64,000 nucleotides of DNA from Zunongwangia sp. HGR-M22 (lineage in GTDB: Bacteria; Bacteroidota; Bacteroidia; Flavobacteriales; Flavobacteriaceae). The stretch covers positions 1,849,001-1,913,000 of the forward strand of contig NZ_CP115159.1 in the NCBI RefSeq assembly GCF_027594425.1, read 5' to 3'. A model generated the notes under the pieces. The model searched no databases. It saw nothing but the letters and a program-made list of their open reading frames with translations, and was not told the origin of the DNA. Made by a program: the position numbers and the translations under genes. Positions 19,215 to 27,795 of this stretch are shown here, piece by piece. Within the stretch, counting starts at the first letter, position 1. Every line of letters begins with the position of its first letter.

Positions 19215-19220
19215 TGTTAA

Positions 19221-19694
19221 TTATCTATGATGATAAGGTTCGTTTTTAAGTATGGTAAATCCTCGGTAAATTTGTTCAGTAATAAAAAGTCGCACCATTT
19301 GGTGGGAAAATGTCATTTTCGATAAAGAGATTTTACCATTGGCGCGTTGGTATATTGCTTCAGAGAATCCATAAGGCCCGCCAATAACAAAAATGAGTTG
19401 TTTAAGGCCGCTATTCATTCTTTTCTGAAGATATTCTGAAAAAGCTTCCGAAGAAAATTGTTTTCCGTTTTCATCCAATAATACTAAAAAATCTGAAGTT
19501 TGCACTCTGTTCAGAATCAATTCTCCTTCTTTTACTTTTTGCTGATTTTCGTCTAGATTCTTTGCTTTTTTGAGATCGGGAATAATATCGATGTCAAACT
19601 TCGTATAAAACTGAAGCCGTTTTAGATAGACCTCTATAAGGTTTTGTAATTCCTTACTATCGGTTTTTCCTATGCAGAGTAATTTTATCGTCAT
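19221..19694 (-). CDS. rlmH: 23S rRNA pseudouridine-1915 N3-methyltransferase
   Basis: SPOUT methyltransferase acting on helix 69 of 23S rRNA in 70S ribosomes. The C-terminal knot FVIGGPYGFSEAIYQRANGKISLS and FSHQMVRLFITEQIYRGFTI, ending in the conserved YHHR-type tail NEPYHHR, is complete. 157 residues is the family length. It is divergent from nadC across 45 bases. A minus-strand TATTTTTG at 19735-19728 fits the -7 consensus and would give a leader of about 30 bases. Confidence 0.94.
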   Translation of the reverse strand: MTIKLLCIGKTDSKELQNLIEVYLKRLQFYTKFDIDIIPDLKKAKNLDENQQKVKEGELILNRVQTSDFLVLLDENGKQFSSEAFSEYLQKRMNSGLKQLIFVIGGPYGFSEAIYQRANGKISLSKMTFSHQMVRLFITEQIYRGFTILKNEPYHHR

Positions 19695-19739
19695 TCGGTA
19701 TATTTAGCGCAGACTTTCCTACATTTACAAAAATAAGTA

Positions 19740-20603
19740 TTGCAAATGATCTCAGCAGCACAATTTGAAAAAGAAATTGAATTAATAATTAGCAACGCCA
19801 TTCGCGAAGATGTTGGCGATGGCGATCATAGTTCTCTTGCTTGCATTCCGGCAGAAGCACAAGGAAAAGCGAAACTACTGGTAAAAGATAATGGCATTCT
19901 TGCCGGTGTTGATTTTGCTAAAAAAGTCTTTGCTTATGTTGATCCTGAAGCGAAATTAGATATTAAAATAAAGGATGGTGAGAAAGTAAAAAAGGGAGAT
20001 ATTGCTTTTTATGTTGAAGCAAGTTCGCAGTCTATTTTAAAAGCTGAACGATTGGTGCTGAATGCTATGCAGCGTATGAGTGCCATTGCCACCAAAACGA
20101 AAGAATTTGTAGATAAGCTGGAAGGTACGGGAACAAAAATTTTGGATACCAGAAAGACAACACCCGGCATTAGAGCTTTAGAAAAATGGGCAGTTAAGAT
20201 AGGCGGAGGTGAAAACCACCGTTTCGCGTTGTACGATATGATTATGCTTAAAGATAATCATATTGATTTTGCAGGAGGAATTGCAAAAGCTATACAGAAA
20301 ACAAAAAGATACCTGGAAACGAACAATCTTGACCTTAAAATTATCGTAGAAGCTAGAGATATGCAGGAAATTGAAGAGATTTTAAATGAAGGTGGAGTTT
20401 ATCGAATTTTGATTGATAATTTTAATTATGATGAGACCAAAAAAGCAGTCAATTTTATAAGTAATCAATGCTTAACAGAATCTAGTGGCGGCATTACTTT
20501 GGAAACTGCAAGAAAGTATGCTGAATGTGGCGTAGATTATATTTCTAGTGGTGCATTAACACATTCGGTTTATAATATGGATCTTAGCTTAAAAGCTATG
20601 TAA
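19740..20603 (+). CDS. nadC: Nicotinate-nucleotide pyrophosphorylase (carboxylating)
   Basis: Converts quinolinate and PRPP to nicotinate mononucleotide in NAD synthesis. The quinolinate phosphoribosyltransferase motifs are intact: IREDVGDGDHSS, LDTRKTTPGIRALEKWAV, GGGENHRFALYDMIMLKDNH and the late GVDYISSGALTHS. 287 residues. The second Met (19746) gives the commoner start MISAAQFEKE and is equally possible. The YihY gene begins 3 bases after its stop. Confidence 0.93.
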   Translation: MQMISAAQFEKEIELIISNAIREDVGDGDHSSLACIPAEAQGKAKLLVKDNGILAGVDFAKKVFAYVDPEAKLDIKIKDGEKVKKGDIAFYVEASSQSILKAERLVLNAMQRMSAIATKTKEFVDKLEGTGTKILDTRKTTPGIRALEKWAVKIGGGENHRFALYDMIMLKDNHIDFAGGIAKAIQKTKRYLETNNLDLKIIVEARDMQEIEEILNEGGVYRILIDNFNYDETKKAVNFISNQCLTESSGGITLETARKYAECGVDYISSGALTHSVYNMDLSLKAM

Positions 20604-20606
20604 TGT

Positions 20607-21536
20607 ATGTCTATAGGAGAGCAGATTACAACTAAAGTAGATGATATTTCAAATTGGTGGGAGAAAAAATCGAGTAAAATCATTTTGCCTGGTACAGATG
20701 GTTTATCGCTCTATCACCTTTGGGATATTTATTCTAGCGGAATTGTACAGGGCACGTTTTCAACACGAGCTAGTGCTATTGCTTTTAGTTTTTTTATGGC
20801 TCTTTTCCCTTTCTTATTGTTTATTTTTAACCTTATTCCTTATGTAGAAGAAATTAATCTTATAGATGATTTTAGGATTAAGTTTTTACTATTTATGGAT
20901 TCTTTATTACCACCAGAAACGCAAGACTATTTTGGTGATATTTTTGCTGATATAGCTAATAATCCGCGTGGTGGATTATTGTCATTTTCATTTATATTAT
21001 CTATTTTTTTAATGACAAATGGCGTAAATGCAATTTTTACAGGATTTGAATTTTCATATCATACCAAACTAAAAAGATCGTTAGTTAAGCAATATATAGT
21101 TGCGATTGGAGTGTCACTAATTTTGGCATTTCTTTTGCTAATTACTGTTATAGTAATGGTATACGCTACTTATGCGATAGAAGATTTAAGCGAATATGGA
21201 TTAATAGCAAACAATGAGTCGGGTACTGTCGTTGTAAAATATTTGGCCTTTGTAGTGCTTATTTATATTGCGGTCGCCACTTTATATTACTTCGGAACTA
21301 AAGAAGCAAGGCAGGCAAGATTTTTTTCAGTAGGAGCATTTTTTACGACAATTCTAATTATGTTAACCTCATTTTTATTTGGATTATACATTGAAAATTT
21401 TTCAAATTATAACGAATTGTACGGTTCTATTGGAGCATTGTTAATATTAATGGTGTATATTTGGTTAAATGCTAATATTCTTCTATTGGGGTTCGAGCTT
21501 AATGCCTCTTTATTAAAATTGAAGAAAAAATTTTAA
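20607..21536 (+). CDS. YihY/BrkB-family inner membrane protein
   Basis: Six hydrophobic segments between residues 50 and 300. Family marks are TRASAIAFSFFMALFPFLLF, the NPRGGLLSFSFILSIFLMTNGVNAIFTGF block and the final YGSIGALLILMVYIWLNANILLLGFELNA. The family was once called 'ribonuclease BN', which is wrong; its role is unknown though it is envelope-related. It follows nadC with a 3-base gap, so the two are probably cotranscribed. 309 residues is normal. Confidence 0.88.
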   Translation: MSIGEQITTKVDDISNWWEKKSSKIILPGTDGLSLYHLWDIYSSGIVQGTFSTRASAIAFSFFMALFPFLLFIFNLIPYVEEINLIDDFRIKFLLFMDSLLPPETQDYFGDIFADIANNPRGGLLSFSFILSIFLMTNGVNAIFTGFEFSYHTKLKRSLVKQYIVAIGVSLILAFLLLITVIVMVYATYAIEDLSEYGLIANNESGTVVVKYLAFVVLIYIAVATLYYFGTKEARQARFFSVGAFFTTILIMLTSFLFGLYIENFSNYNELYGSIGALLILMVYIWLNANILLLGFELNASLLKLKKKF

Positions 21537-21565
21537 AATATTATTTAACTTAATAATACAGAAAA

Positions 21566-22126
21566 ATGAAAAAGTACGTTTTACTTTTGGTTGCCGTATG
21601 CTCATTAACAGTAATGAGTGCACAAAAAAAAGTGGGTGGTGTAGAATTACCGGCTAAGGTTGAATTTAAAGGAGAAACCCTTAATTTAAATGGGGCGGGA
21701 GTTCGAGAAAAATTTTGGATCGATTTATATGCGGGTGGACTTTATTTAACAGATAAAAATAGTGAAGCCGAAAAAATAATGAATGCAGATAAGCCGATGG
21801 CTATCAAACTGCATATCGTATCCAAATTAATTACAAGTGATAAAATGATCGACGCGGTAAACGAAGGTTTTGAAAATGCCACCGACGGCAAAACAGCGCC
21901 CATCGAAGCTGAAATAAAAAGATTTCAAAGTTTTTTTAGTGACGAGATTAAGAAAAACGATGTATTTGACTTAGTTTACATTCCTGGTGAAGGTGTAATC
22001 TCTTACAAAAACGGCAAAGAAAAAGGAACTATTAAAGGAATTGCTTTCAAGAAAGCATTGTTTGGAATCTGGCTTTCTAAAAAACCAGCAGAAGACGATC
22101 TTAAAGAAGCAATGTTAGGACAATAA
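21566..22126 (+). CDS. Secreted chalcone-isomerase-like domain protein
   Basis: Signal peptide of 19 residues ending VMSAQ, then a chalcone-isomerase-like fold: FKGETLNLNGAGVREKFWIDLYAGGLYL, a long helix region, and the terminal GVISYKNGKEKGTIKGIAFKKALFGIWLS. Bacterial members of this periplasmic family are not known to isomerise chalcones; function is undefined. 186 residues is typical. It is followed 7 bases later by a DUF2147 gene, which suggests an operon of two small exported proteins. Confidence 0.8.
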   Translation: MKKYVLLLVAVCSLTVMSAQKKVGGVELPAKVEFKGETLNLNGAGVREKFWIDLYAGGLYLTDKNSEAEKIMNADKPMAIKLHIVSKLITSDKMIDAVNEGFENATDGKTAPIEAEIKRFQSFFSDEIKKNDVFDLVYIPGEGVISYKNGKEKGTIKGIAFKKALFGIWLSKKPAEDDLKEAMLGQ

Positions 22127-22133
22127 AAAAAAC

Positions 22134-22565
22134 ATGAAGAAATATATTCTATTTTCCGTATTAATTTGGGCTTTTGGAGCCAATCTAAACGCACAAGAAG
22201 GCATTTTTGGAAAATGGAAATGTACTAATCATGATGGTAAAGTGAATTCTATTGTAAGAATTTATCAGAAGGATGATGGTGAAGTCTGCGGCAAGGTAGT
22301 GAGAATAATTAAAGAAGAAGATCGCGATAAGATTTGTACCGAATGCGAAGGAGATCTAAAAGACAAACCAATTGAAGGCTTACAGCTTATGCATGGTCTG
22401 CACAAGGACGGCGATGAATATTCTGGAGGAGAAATTATAAATCCCAAATCAGGTAAAGTTTATAAAGTAAAAATTTGGGTTGATGAGGACCAACCAGACA
22501 AACTTAATGTTCGCGGTTATGTAGCTTTCTTTTTTAAAACAATGACCTGGGATCGGGCAGAATAA
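22134..22565 (+). CDS. Secreted DUF2147 protein
   Basis: Signal peptide 1-20 ending NLNAQ, then the DUF2147 beta-barrel-like domain: GIFGKWKCTNHDGKVNSIVRIY, a CxxC pair in KICTEC, QLMHGLHKDGDEYSGGEIINPKSGKVYKVKIW and the terminal YVAFFFKTMTWDR. Function of the family is unknown. 143 residues matches others. It is cotranscribed with the gene upstream and followed by a clear terminator. Confidence 0.85.
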   Translation: MKKYILFSVLIWAFGANLNAQEGIFGKWKCTNHDGKVNSIVRIYQKDDGEVCGKVVRIIKEEDRDKICTECEGDLKDKPIEGLQLMHGLHKDGDEYSGGEIINPKSGKVYKVKIWVDEDQPDKLNVRGYVAFFFKTMTWDRAE

Positions 22566-22587
22566 CTCAAAAAATTAAAAAAACTTT

Positions 22588-22620
22588 AAAACCATTCTTT
22601 AATCGAGAATGGTTTTTATT
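22588..22620 (+). terminator. Rho-independent terminator after the DUF2147 gene
   Basis: AAA plus ACCATTCT (22591-22598), a 7-base loop, AGAATGGT (22606-22613) and a T-rich tail. It lies between the DUF2147 gene and priA on the same strand. Confidence 0.8.
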
Positions 22621-22647
22621 TTTACCTTATTTAGATAAGTATAGTGT

Positions 22648-25101
22648 ATGCCAAACTTTGTAGATGTCATTTTACCTTTACCTTTAGATAATAGGTTTAC
22701 CTACAGCATTTCTATTGAAGAAGCTTCTTTTTTGCAGGAAGGCATGCGAGTGGCCGTACCATTTGGAAAATCTAAAATCTACACAGGAATTATTGCTGAA
22801 GTGCATGATCGCGACCCGAAAGTTTACGAGGCAAAACCTATTAGTCAGATTTTGGATGAACAACCACTGGCAACTCAACAACAGTTGAAATTTTGGAGTT
22901 GGATAGCATCTTATTATATGTGTACTGAAGGCGAAGTTATGCGAGCTGCGCTTCCTGGAGCTTTTATTTTAGAAAGTGAAAGTATAGTTCAACTTAAAAA
23001 AGATGCCATAATTGATGATTCTGAGCTTAAAGATGATGAATTTTTGGTGGTTGAAGCATTGCAAAATCAATCTTCTTTAAAGATTAAAGAGGTTGAAGCC
23101 TTGTTAGATAAGAAAACGGTGTTGCCCGTTCTTAACCGCTTAATGGCTAAAGATATCGTAGTGCTTAGTCAGGAAATCTATGAGCAATATAAACCGAAGC
23201 GAGTTCGATATATAAAACTACACGAAAATCACGAATCTGAAGATGCTATGCATGCGCTGTTAGATGAATTATCTAGAGCACACAAACAGCGAGAAGTCGT
23301 TTTAAGTTATTTCAGCCTAAAAGCGAAAAGCACTAAACCAATTAAGGCAAAAGAATTGCTGAAAATTTCAGGAACAACTTCTTCAGTTTTAAAAAGTCTA
23401 TTGAAGAAAAATATTTTTCAGGAATATTACATCAACGAAGATCGTGTAGGTTTTGGTGGTGAAGTTACAAGAAATTACATTCAATTTAACGAATTTCAGG
23501 AGAAAGCTTTTGGGCAAATTAAGGCATCGTTTGAAGAAAAAACCGTTTGTTTATTGCACGGTGTAACCTCTAGCGGAAAAACAGAAATTTATTTTAAACT
23601 AATAGAAGAAGTTCTTAATAAAGGACAACAGGCACTTTATTTATTGCCAGAGATTGCACTTACCACACAACTTATAAATCGTTTACAAGCATATTTTGGT
23701 GACAAAGTTTTGATTTATCACAGTAAATATTCAATGAACGAGAGGGTAGAGGTTTACCAAAATGTATTGAATGCAACAGATGATGCTAAAGTAGTAATTG
23801 GAGCAAGATCGGCTATTTTTCTTCCGTTTCAAAAATTGGGCATAATTGTAGTAGATGAAGAACATGAAGCTACTTTTAAGCAATATGATCCCGCTCCTCG
23901 TTATCATGCAAGAGATGCTGCTATAGTTTTAGCTAATCAGTTCAAGGCAAAAACTTTGTTGGGGTCTGCTACGCCATCATTAGAGTCTTATTTTAATGCT
24001 GAACATGATAAATACGGTTTCGCTGAATTATTAAGACGATTTGGAAATGTAATGATGCCGGAAATTGAGATCGTTGATATTAAAGAGAAACATCGGAAAA
24101 AACGGATGACCGGGCATTTTTCTGATCGCCTACTTAAAGAAATAGAAGCGTCCCTGGCTGAAGGAGAGCAAGTAATTTTATTTCAGAATAGAAGAGGTTT
24201 TTCACCAATATTAGAATGCAATACCTGCGGACATTCACCGCAATGTCCAAATTGTGATGTAAGCTTAACGTATCATAGTCAAAGCAATCAATTAAGATGT
24301 CATTATTGTGGTTATCACATCGCCATGCAGCAGCGTTGTATGGCCTGTCACAGTGATGATGTTTCCACTAAAGGTTTTGGAACGGAACAGATCGAAACAG
24401 AATTGAAAGCTTTGTTTCCTGATCATAAGATAGGTAGAATGGATCAGGATTCTACCCGCGGTAAATACGGTTATGAAAAAATTATTACTGCTTTTGAAGA
24501 TTTAGAGATTGATATTTTGGTTGGAACACAAATGCTTACCAAGGGATTAGATTTTAGAAATGTAAATCTGGTAGGAGTGATGAATGCCGATAATCTTCTT
24601 AATTTCCCAGATTTTAGAGCGCACGAGCGGAGTTTTCAATTAATGCTTCAGGTCTCGGGAAGGGCAGGCAGAACAAAAAAACGCGGGAAGGTATTAATAC
24701 AAAGTTATAATCCGCATCATCAAATTATACAGCAAGTTTCTACAAACGATTATACGAGCATGTATAAAGAACAGTTGCAGGAGCGTTATAATTACAAATA
24801 TCCACCTTATTATAGATTAGTGCGTTTAAGTTTAAAGTCTCGTGATTTTAGCAAAACCAATGATGCTGCCGATTGGATTGCAAAAGCTATGCAAAATGTG
24901 TTTAAACAACATGTATTAGGCCCCGAGTTTCCACCAGTAGCAAGAATTCGAAACGAGTATTATAAAAATATTATGCTTAAAATTCCACAAAATCAATCTT
25001 TGGGAAAAACGAAAGCAGTTTTAAATAAGATCCTTGTAAGTTTTAATTCAATAGGTGCGTATCGAAGCGTGAGAGTTATTGTAAATGTTGACCCAGTTTA
25101 A
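22648..25101 (+). CDS. priA: Primosomal replication-restart helicase PriA
   Basis: 3'-5' DNA helicase that reloads the replisome at stalled forks. N-terminal 3'-DNA-binding domain from residue 1 (FVDVILPLPLDNRFTYSI), Walker A GVTSSGKTE near residue 309 and a DEEHE Walker B near 411. The two zinc modules fall in CNTCGHSPQCPNC...CHYCGYH...CMACHSDD near 525-565. Motif VI SGRAGRTKKRG completes the helicase core. 817 residues is the usual Bacteroidota length. It is monocistronic: a terminator precedes it and the next gene is convergent. Confidence 0.95.
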   Translation: MPNFVDVILPLPLDNRFTYSISIEEASFLQEGMRVAVPFGKSKIYTGIIAEVHDRDPKVYEAKPISQILDEQPLATQQQLKFWSWIASYYMCTEGEVMRAALPGAFILESESIVQLKKDAIIDDSELKDDEFLVVEALQNQSSLKIKEVEALLDKKTVLPVLNRLMAKDIVVLSQEIYEQYKPKRVRYIKLHENHESEDAMHALLDELSRAHKQREVVLSYFSLKAKSTKPIKAKELLKISGTTSSVLKSLLKKNIFQEYYINEDRVGFGGEVTRNYIQFNEFQEKAFGQIKASFEEKTVCLLHGVTSSGKTEIYFKLIEEVLNKGQQALYLLPEIALTTQLINRLQAYFGDKVLIYHSKYSMNERVEVYQNVLNATDDAKVVIGARSAIFLPFQKLGIIVVDEEHEATFKQYDPAPRYHARDAAIVLANQFKAKTLLGSATPSLESYFNAEHDKYGFAELLRRFGNVMMPEIEIVDIKEKHRKKRMTGHFSDRLLKEIEASLAEGEQVILFQNRRGFSPILECNTCGHSPQCPNCDVSLTYHSQSNQLRCHYCGYHIAMQQRCMACHSDDVSTKGFGTEQIETELKALFPDHKIGRMDQDSTRGKYGYEKIITAFEDLEIDILVGTQMLTKGLDFRNVNLVGVMNADNLLNFPDFRAHERSFQLMLQVSGRAGRTKKRGKVLIQSYNPHHQIIQQVSTNDYTSMYKEQLQERYNYKYPPYYRLVRLSLKSRDFSKTNDAADWIAKAMQNVFKQHVLGPEFPPVARIRNEYYKNIMLKIPQNQSLGKTKAVLNKILVSFNSIGAYRSVRVIVNVDPV

Positions 25102-25157
25102 GTGTTGAATTATATAAGCTTTCAATAATATCTAAAATAAGAGAAGAGTTAAAATTA

Positions 25158-25868
25158 CTAAGCTTTACTAGCTAAAGCTTCTACAAGGTTATTTTTCTTA
25201 TGGCGGCTTAATGGTAATTTTTCACCAGCAATTTCTATGGTCTTGCTATTATAACGTTCTACTTTTTCTAAATTCACAATATAGGATTTGTGCGTTCTTA
25301 GAAATTTCTCTGAAGGTAATTCTTTCTCAAAAGATTTCATTGTAGCCAGTACTACAAAATTATCTTCTTCGGTAACAAATTTTACATAGTCACCAAGAGC
25401 CTGTATATATTTTAAGCGATTTAGAAATACTTTACGATTTTTAAGATTGCTTTTTACAAAAATATAGTCATCATCTTCAGGGAGTACAGCCTGTGTTTTA
25501 AGCTTGTACATGTTCAATGCCTTAGTTGTAGCATTATTAAAGCGCTCCTTACTAACAGGCTTTTGTAAGTAGTCTACTGCGCTATAATCAAAAGCTTTAT
25601 AGGCGTATTTGGTTTTGCCGGTAACAAAAACAATTTGTGGTTTATTAGGGAGGTCGTCAAGAAGCTCAAAACCAGACAAGATTGGCATTTCTATATCTAA
25701 AAATATTAGATCGATCTCATTGTCTAAAAGGCCATTCTTAGTTTCGATAGCATTATTGTACTCTGCCACCAAAGTAAGGTTAGGGTGATCCTTTATCATC
25801 TTAACAATAGATAATCTCTGAAGACTTGAATCATCCACCACTGCACACTTTAACAAAATATCTTCCAC
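25158..25868 (-). CDS. LytTR-type response regulator
   Basis: N-terminal receiver domain with acidic pocket D12/D13, phospho-acceptor D58 in FLDIEMPILSGFELL, T84 region VFVTGKTKY and the YLQKPVS lysine. A C-terminal LytTR DNA-binding domain begins at about residue 130 (DDYIFVKSNLKNRKVFLNRLKYIQALGDYVKF). 236 residues. No sensor kinase gene is adjacent, as is common for LytTR regulators in flavobacteria. It is divergent from the rpsF operon. Its targets cannot be read from the sequence. Confidence 0.9.
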   Translation of the reverse strand: MEDILLKCAVVDDSSLQRLSIVKMIKDHPNLTLVAEYNNAIETKNGLLDNEIDLIFLDIEMPILSGFELLDDLPNKPQIVFVTGKTKYAYKAFDYSAVDYLQKPVSKERFNNATTKALNMYKLKTQAVLPEDDDYIFVKSNLKNRKVFLNRLKYIQALGDYVKFVTEEDNFVVLATMKSFEKELPSEKFLRTHKSYIVNLEKVERYNSKTIEIAGEKLPLSRHKKNNLVEALASKA

Positions 25869-25978
25869 AGTTCTTTGTTGCTATTACTTTTAACAATATT
25901 ATGGATTAAAATTGAAATAGACAAGATTGGATTAAATTTCATCGATCAAAAGCCTATTTTTAACTAGTTAAATTTTGC

Positions 25979-26009
25979 TTGTGAATTATAAAAAATAGTT
26001 CTATTTTTG
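25979..26009 (+). promoter_or_regulatory. Promoter of the rpsF-rpsR-rplI operon
   Basis: TTG (25979-25981), a 20-base spacer, then TATTTTTG (26002-26009). This is the Bacteroidota housekeeping promoter layout (TTG...TAnnTTTG). The expected transcription start near 26014-26016 gives a leader of about 20 bases before the ATG at 26037. It also shows that the TTG at 26007 cannot be the rpsF start. Confidence 0.65.
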
Positions 26010-26036
26010 CAGCCAATTTTAATAAAATATATTTTT

Positions 26037-26375
26037 ATGAATCATTATGAAACTGTTTTCATCTTGAATCCCGTTTTATCTGATGAGCAGATAAAGGAAA
26101 CAGTTAAGAAATACGAAGAATTTCTTGTTTCTAAAGGAGCTGAGATGGTATCAAAAGAGGATTGGGGGCTAAAAAAATTAGCTTACGCAATTCAGCACAA
26201 AAAAAGTGGTTTTTATCACTTATTTGAATTTAAAGCACCAGGAGAGGTAATCGAACCTTTAGAGCTTGCTTTTAGAAGAGATGAGCGTATGATGCGTTAT
26301 TTAACTGTGAAGTTAGATAAGCATGCTATTGCCTGGGCTGAGAAAAGAAGAAAAAGAATCCAAGAAAAAGCGTAA
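26037..26375 (+). CDS. rpsF: 30S ribosomal protein bS6
   Basis: Starts [23 protein letters not shown], the standard bS6 opening. The frame stays open upstream to a TTG at 26007, but that lies inside the promoter. 112 residues. It binds the central domain of 16S rRNA together with bS18. It is the first gene of the classical rpsF-rpsR-rplI operon; rpsR starts 2 bases after its stop. It is also in the right position for autogenous control through its leader, known in other bacteria but not visible here. Confidence 0.95.
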   Translation: MNHYETVFILNPVLSDEQIKETVKKYEEFLVSKGAEMVSKEDWGLKKLAYAIQHKKSGFYHLFEFKAPGEVIEPLELAFRRDERMMRYLTVKLDKHAIAWAEKRRKRIQEKA

Positions 26376-26377
26376 GT

Positions 26378-26677
26378 ATGGCTACATCTATTGAACAACA
26401 AGCAAAAGGAAAAAAAGACGGTGAGATTAGATATCTTACTCCTCTTAATATAGAAACTACTAAAACTAAAAAGTACTGTAGATTTAAAAGATCGGGTATT
26501 AAATACATCGATTATAAAGATCCAAACTTTTTAATGAGTTTTGTAAACGAACAAGGTAAATTACTTCCTCGTCGTTTAACAGGTACTTCTTTAAAATACC
26601 AAAGAAAAGTGGCTGTTGCTGTTAAACGTGCACGTCATTTAGCATTAATGCCATACGTTGGTGATTTATTAAAATAA
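26378..26677 (+). CDS. rpsR: 30S ribosomal protein bS18
   Basis: Core [62 protein letters not shown] is the universal bS18 sequence in outline (visible in segments through residues 34-95). 99 residues with a 30-residue N-terminal extension usual in Bacteroidota. It partners bS6 in the small subunit. No zinc cysteines other than C36 are present. Confidence 0.95.
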   Translation: MATSIEQQAKGKKDGEIRYLTPLNIETTKTKKYCRFKRSGIKYIDYKDPNFLMSFVNEQGKLLPRRLTGTSLKYQRKVAVAVKRARHLALMPYVGDLLK

Positions 26678-26689
26678 AAAGAAGCAATT

Positions 26690-27139
26690 ATGGAATTGAT
26701 ACTTAAAAAAGACGTAGATAATTTAGGGTTTAAAGACGATGTCGTAGCTGTGAAGAATGGTTATGGTCGTAACTTTTTAATCCCACAAGGCTTCGCAGAA
26801 TTAGCAACTCCATCAGCTAAGAAAGTTTTAGCTGAAACTCTTAAACAAAGAGCTTATAAAGAGCAAAAGCATATCGACGAAGCTAAGAAACAAGCTGAGA
26901 AGCTTAACGGAGTTGATATTAAAATTACTGCTAAATCTGGTGCTGGAGACAAATTGTTTGGATCTATCACTAATGCAGATTTAGCTGATGCTTTAGCTAA
27001 AGAAGGTGTTGAGATCGACAAAAAATACATCAGTATTGCTGGTGGAAATATTAAAAGATTAGGACAATACGATGCAACTTTACGTTTTCATCGTGAGGTA
27101 ATTTCTACACTATCATTTGATGTTGTAGGAGAAGCTTAA
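26690..27139 (+). CDS. rplI: 50S ribosomal protein bL9
   Basis: N-terminal rRNA-binding domain MELILKKDVDNLGFKDDVV and VKNGYGRNFLIPQGFA, a long connecting helix (residues 45-75), and the C-terminal domain with KLFGSITNADLADAL and the final VISTLSFDVV. 149 residues is standard. Last gene of the ribosomal operon, with a terminator right after it. Confidence 0.96.
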   Translation: MELILKKDVDNLGFKDDVVAVKNGYGRNFLIPQGFAELATPSAKKVLAETLKQRAYKEQKHIDEAKKQAEKLNGVDIKITAKSGAGDKLFGSITNADLADALAKEGVEIDKKYISIAGGNIKRLGQYDATLRFHREVISTLSFDVVGEA

Positions 27140-27157
27140 GAAGCCTATATAATTTTT

Positions 27158-27188
27158 AAAAAGCCTACTCTGTGAGTGGGCTTTTTTT
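27158..27188 (+). terminator. Terminator of the rpsF-rpsR-rplI operon
   Basis: A run of A plus GCCTACTC pairs with GAGTGGGC (one G-T pair) over a 3-base loop at 27171-27173, followed by TTTTTTT. It stands 19 bases before the DUF6495 start region. Confidence 0.85.
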
Positions 27189-27206
27189 ATAGTTAAATTT
27201 TTTATT

Positions 27207-27680
27207 ATGAAATATGCAAGACTTACAAGAGAGCAGCTGGAAGAAATGCACCAAGAATTTATCAATTTTCTTGCCACGCAATCTATCACAGCCGATGAGT
27301 GGAAAGATATAAAAACTAATAAACCTGATGTTGCTGAAAAAGAAATCGATGTTTTTAGTGATCTTATCTGGGAAGGTGTTTTAAATAAAGTTGAGTTTTT
27401 AGAGCATTTTTCAAAACAGCAATTGTTTTTATTTCAAATAACGACAGCTACCATTAACTTAATAGCTGTCAAAATTGAAAATGAAGCAATTGATATTACC
27501 ACGCGAGAGGGATACAATTGGCTTAGAGCTAATTTGATGGATGATGCTGTAAACATTTATACATCAACTAAAGCGATGAGTGATGATCGTAATAAGGATA
27601 TTTTCGCATTAATAAAACAAGGAGCGAGTATCACAAAAGGTGAGTTATACCAATATTTTGCTGGTATCGTAAAGGGTTGA
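27207..27680 (+). CDS. DUF6495 family protein
   Basis: Soluble 157-residue protein beginning MKYARLTREQLEEMHQEF, with SITADEWKDIK, VFSDLIWEGVL and LIAVKIENEAIDITT following. I recognise this as DUF6495, a small family restricted to Bacteroidota that often follows rplI. Function unknown; predicted mostly alpha-helical with no membrane segment or signal. Separated from rplI by a terminator, so it likely has its own promoter. A 9-bp hairpin lies 31 bases after the stop. Confidence 0.7.
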   Translation: MKYARLTREQLEEMHQEFINFLATQSITADEWKDIKTNKPDVAEKEIDVFSDLIWEGVLNKVEFLEHFSKQQLFLFQITTATINLIAVKIENEAIDITTREGYNWLRANLMDDAVNIYTSTKAMSDDRNKDIFALIKQGASITKGELYQYFAGIVKG

Positions 27681-27711
27681 TTTTGATTTTTCGGAAAAAT
27701 TTTGCGTGTTA

Positions 27712-27736
27712 AGTCAAGCCTAAATAGGGCTTGACT
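27712..27736. terminator. Hairpin between convergent genes, possible terminator
   Basis: AGTCAAGCC (27712-27720) and GGCTTGACT (27728-27736) are perfect complements over a 7-base loop, placed between two converging genes. No T run follows on either strand, so an intrinsic terminator is likely but not certain. Confidence 0.45.
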
Positions 27737-27795
27737 AAACTTGATATTTGAATGTATTCTTTTCCGAAGAAAGATTAAGATATTTTATTTTCTCT

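Noticed and set aside
26007-26036. TTG start extending rpsF by 10 codons
   Set aside because: It falls within the operon's -7 element; bS6 starts at MNHYETVF.
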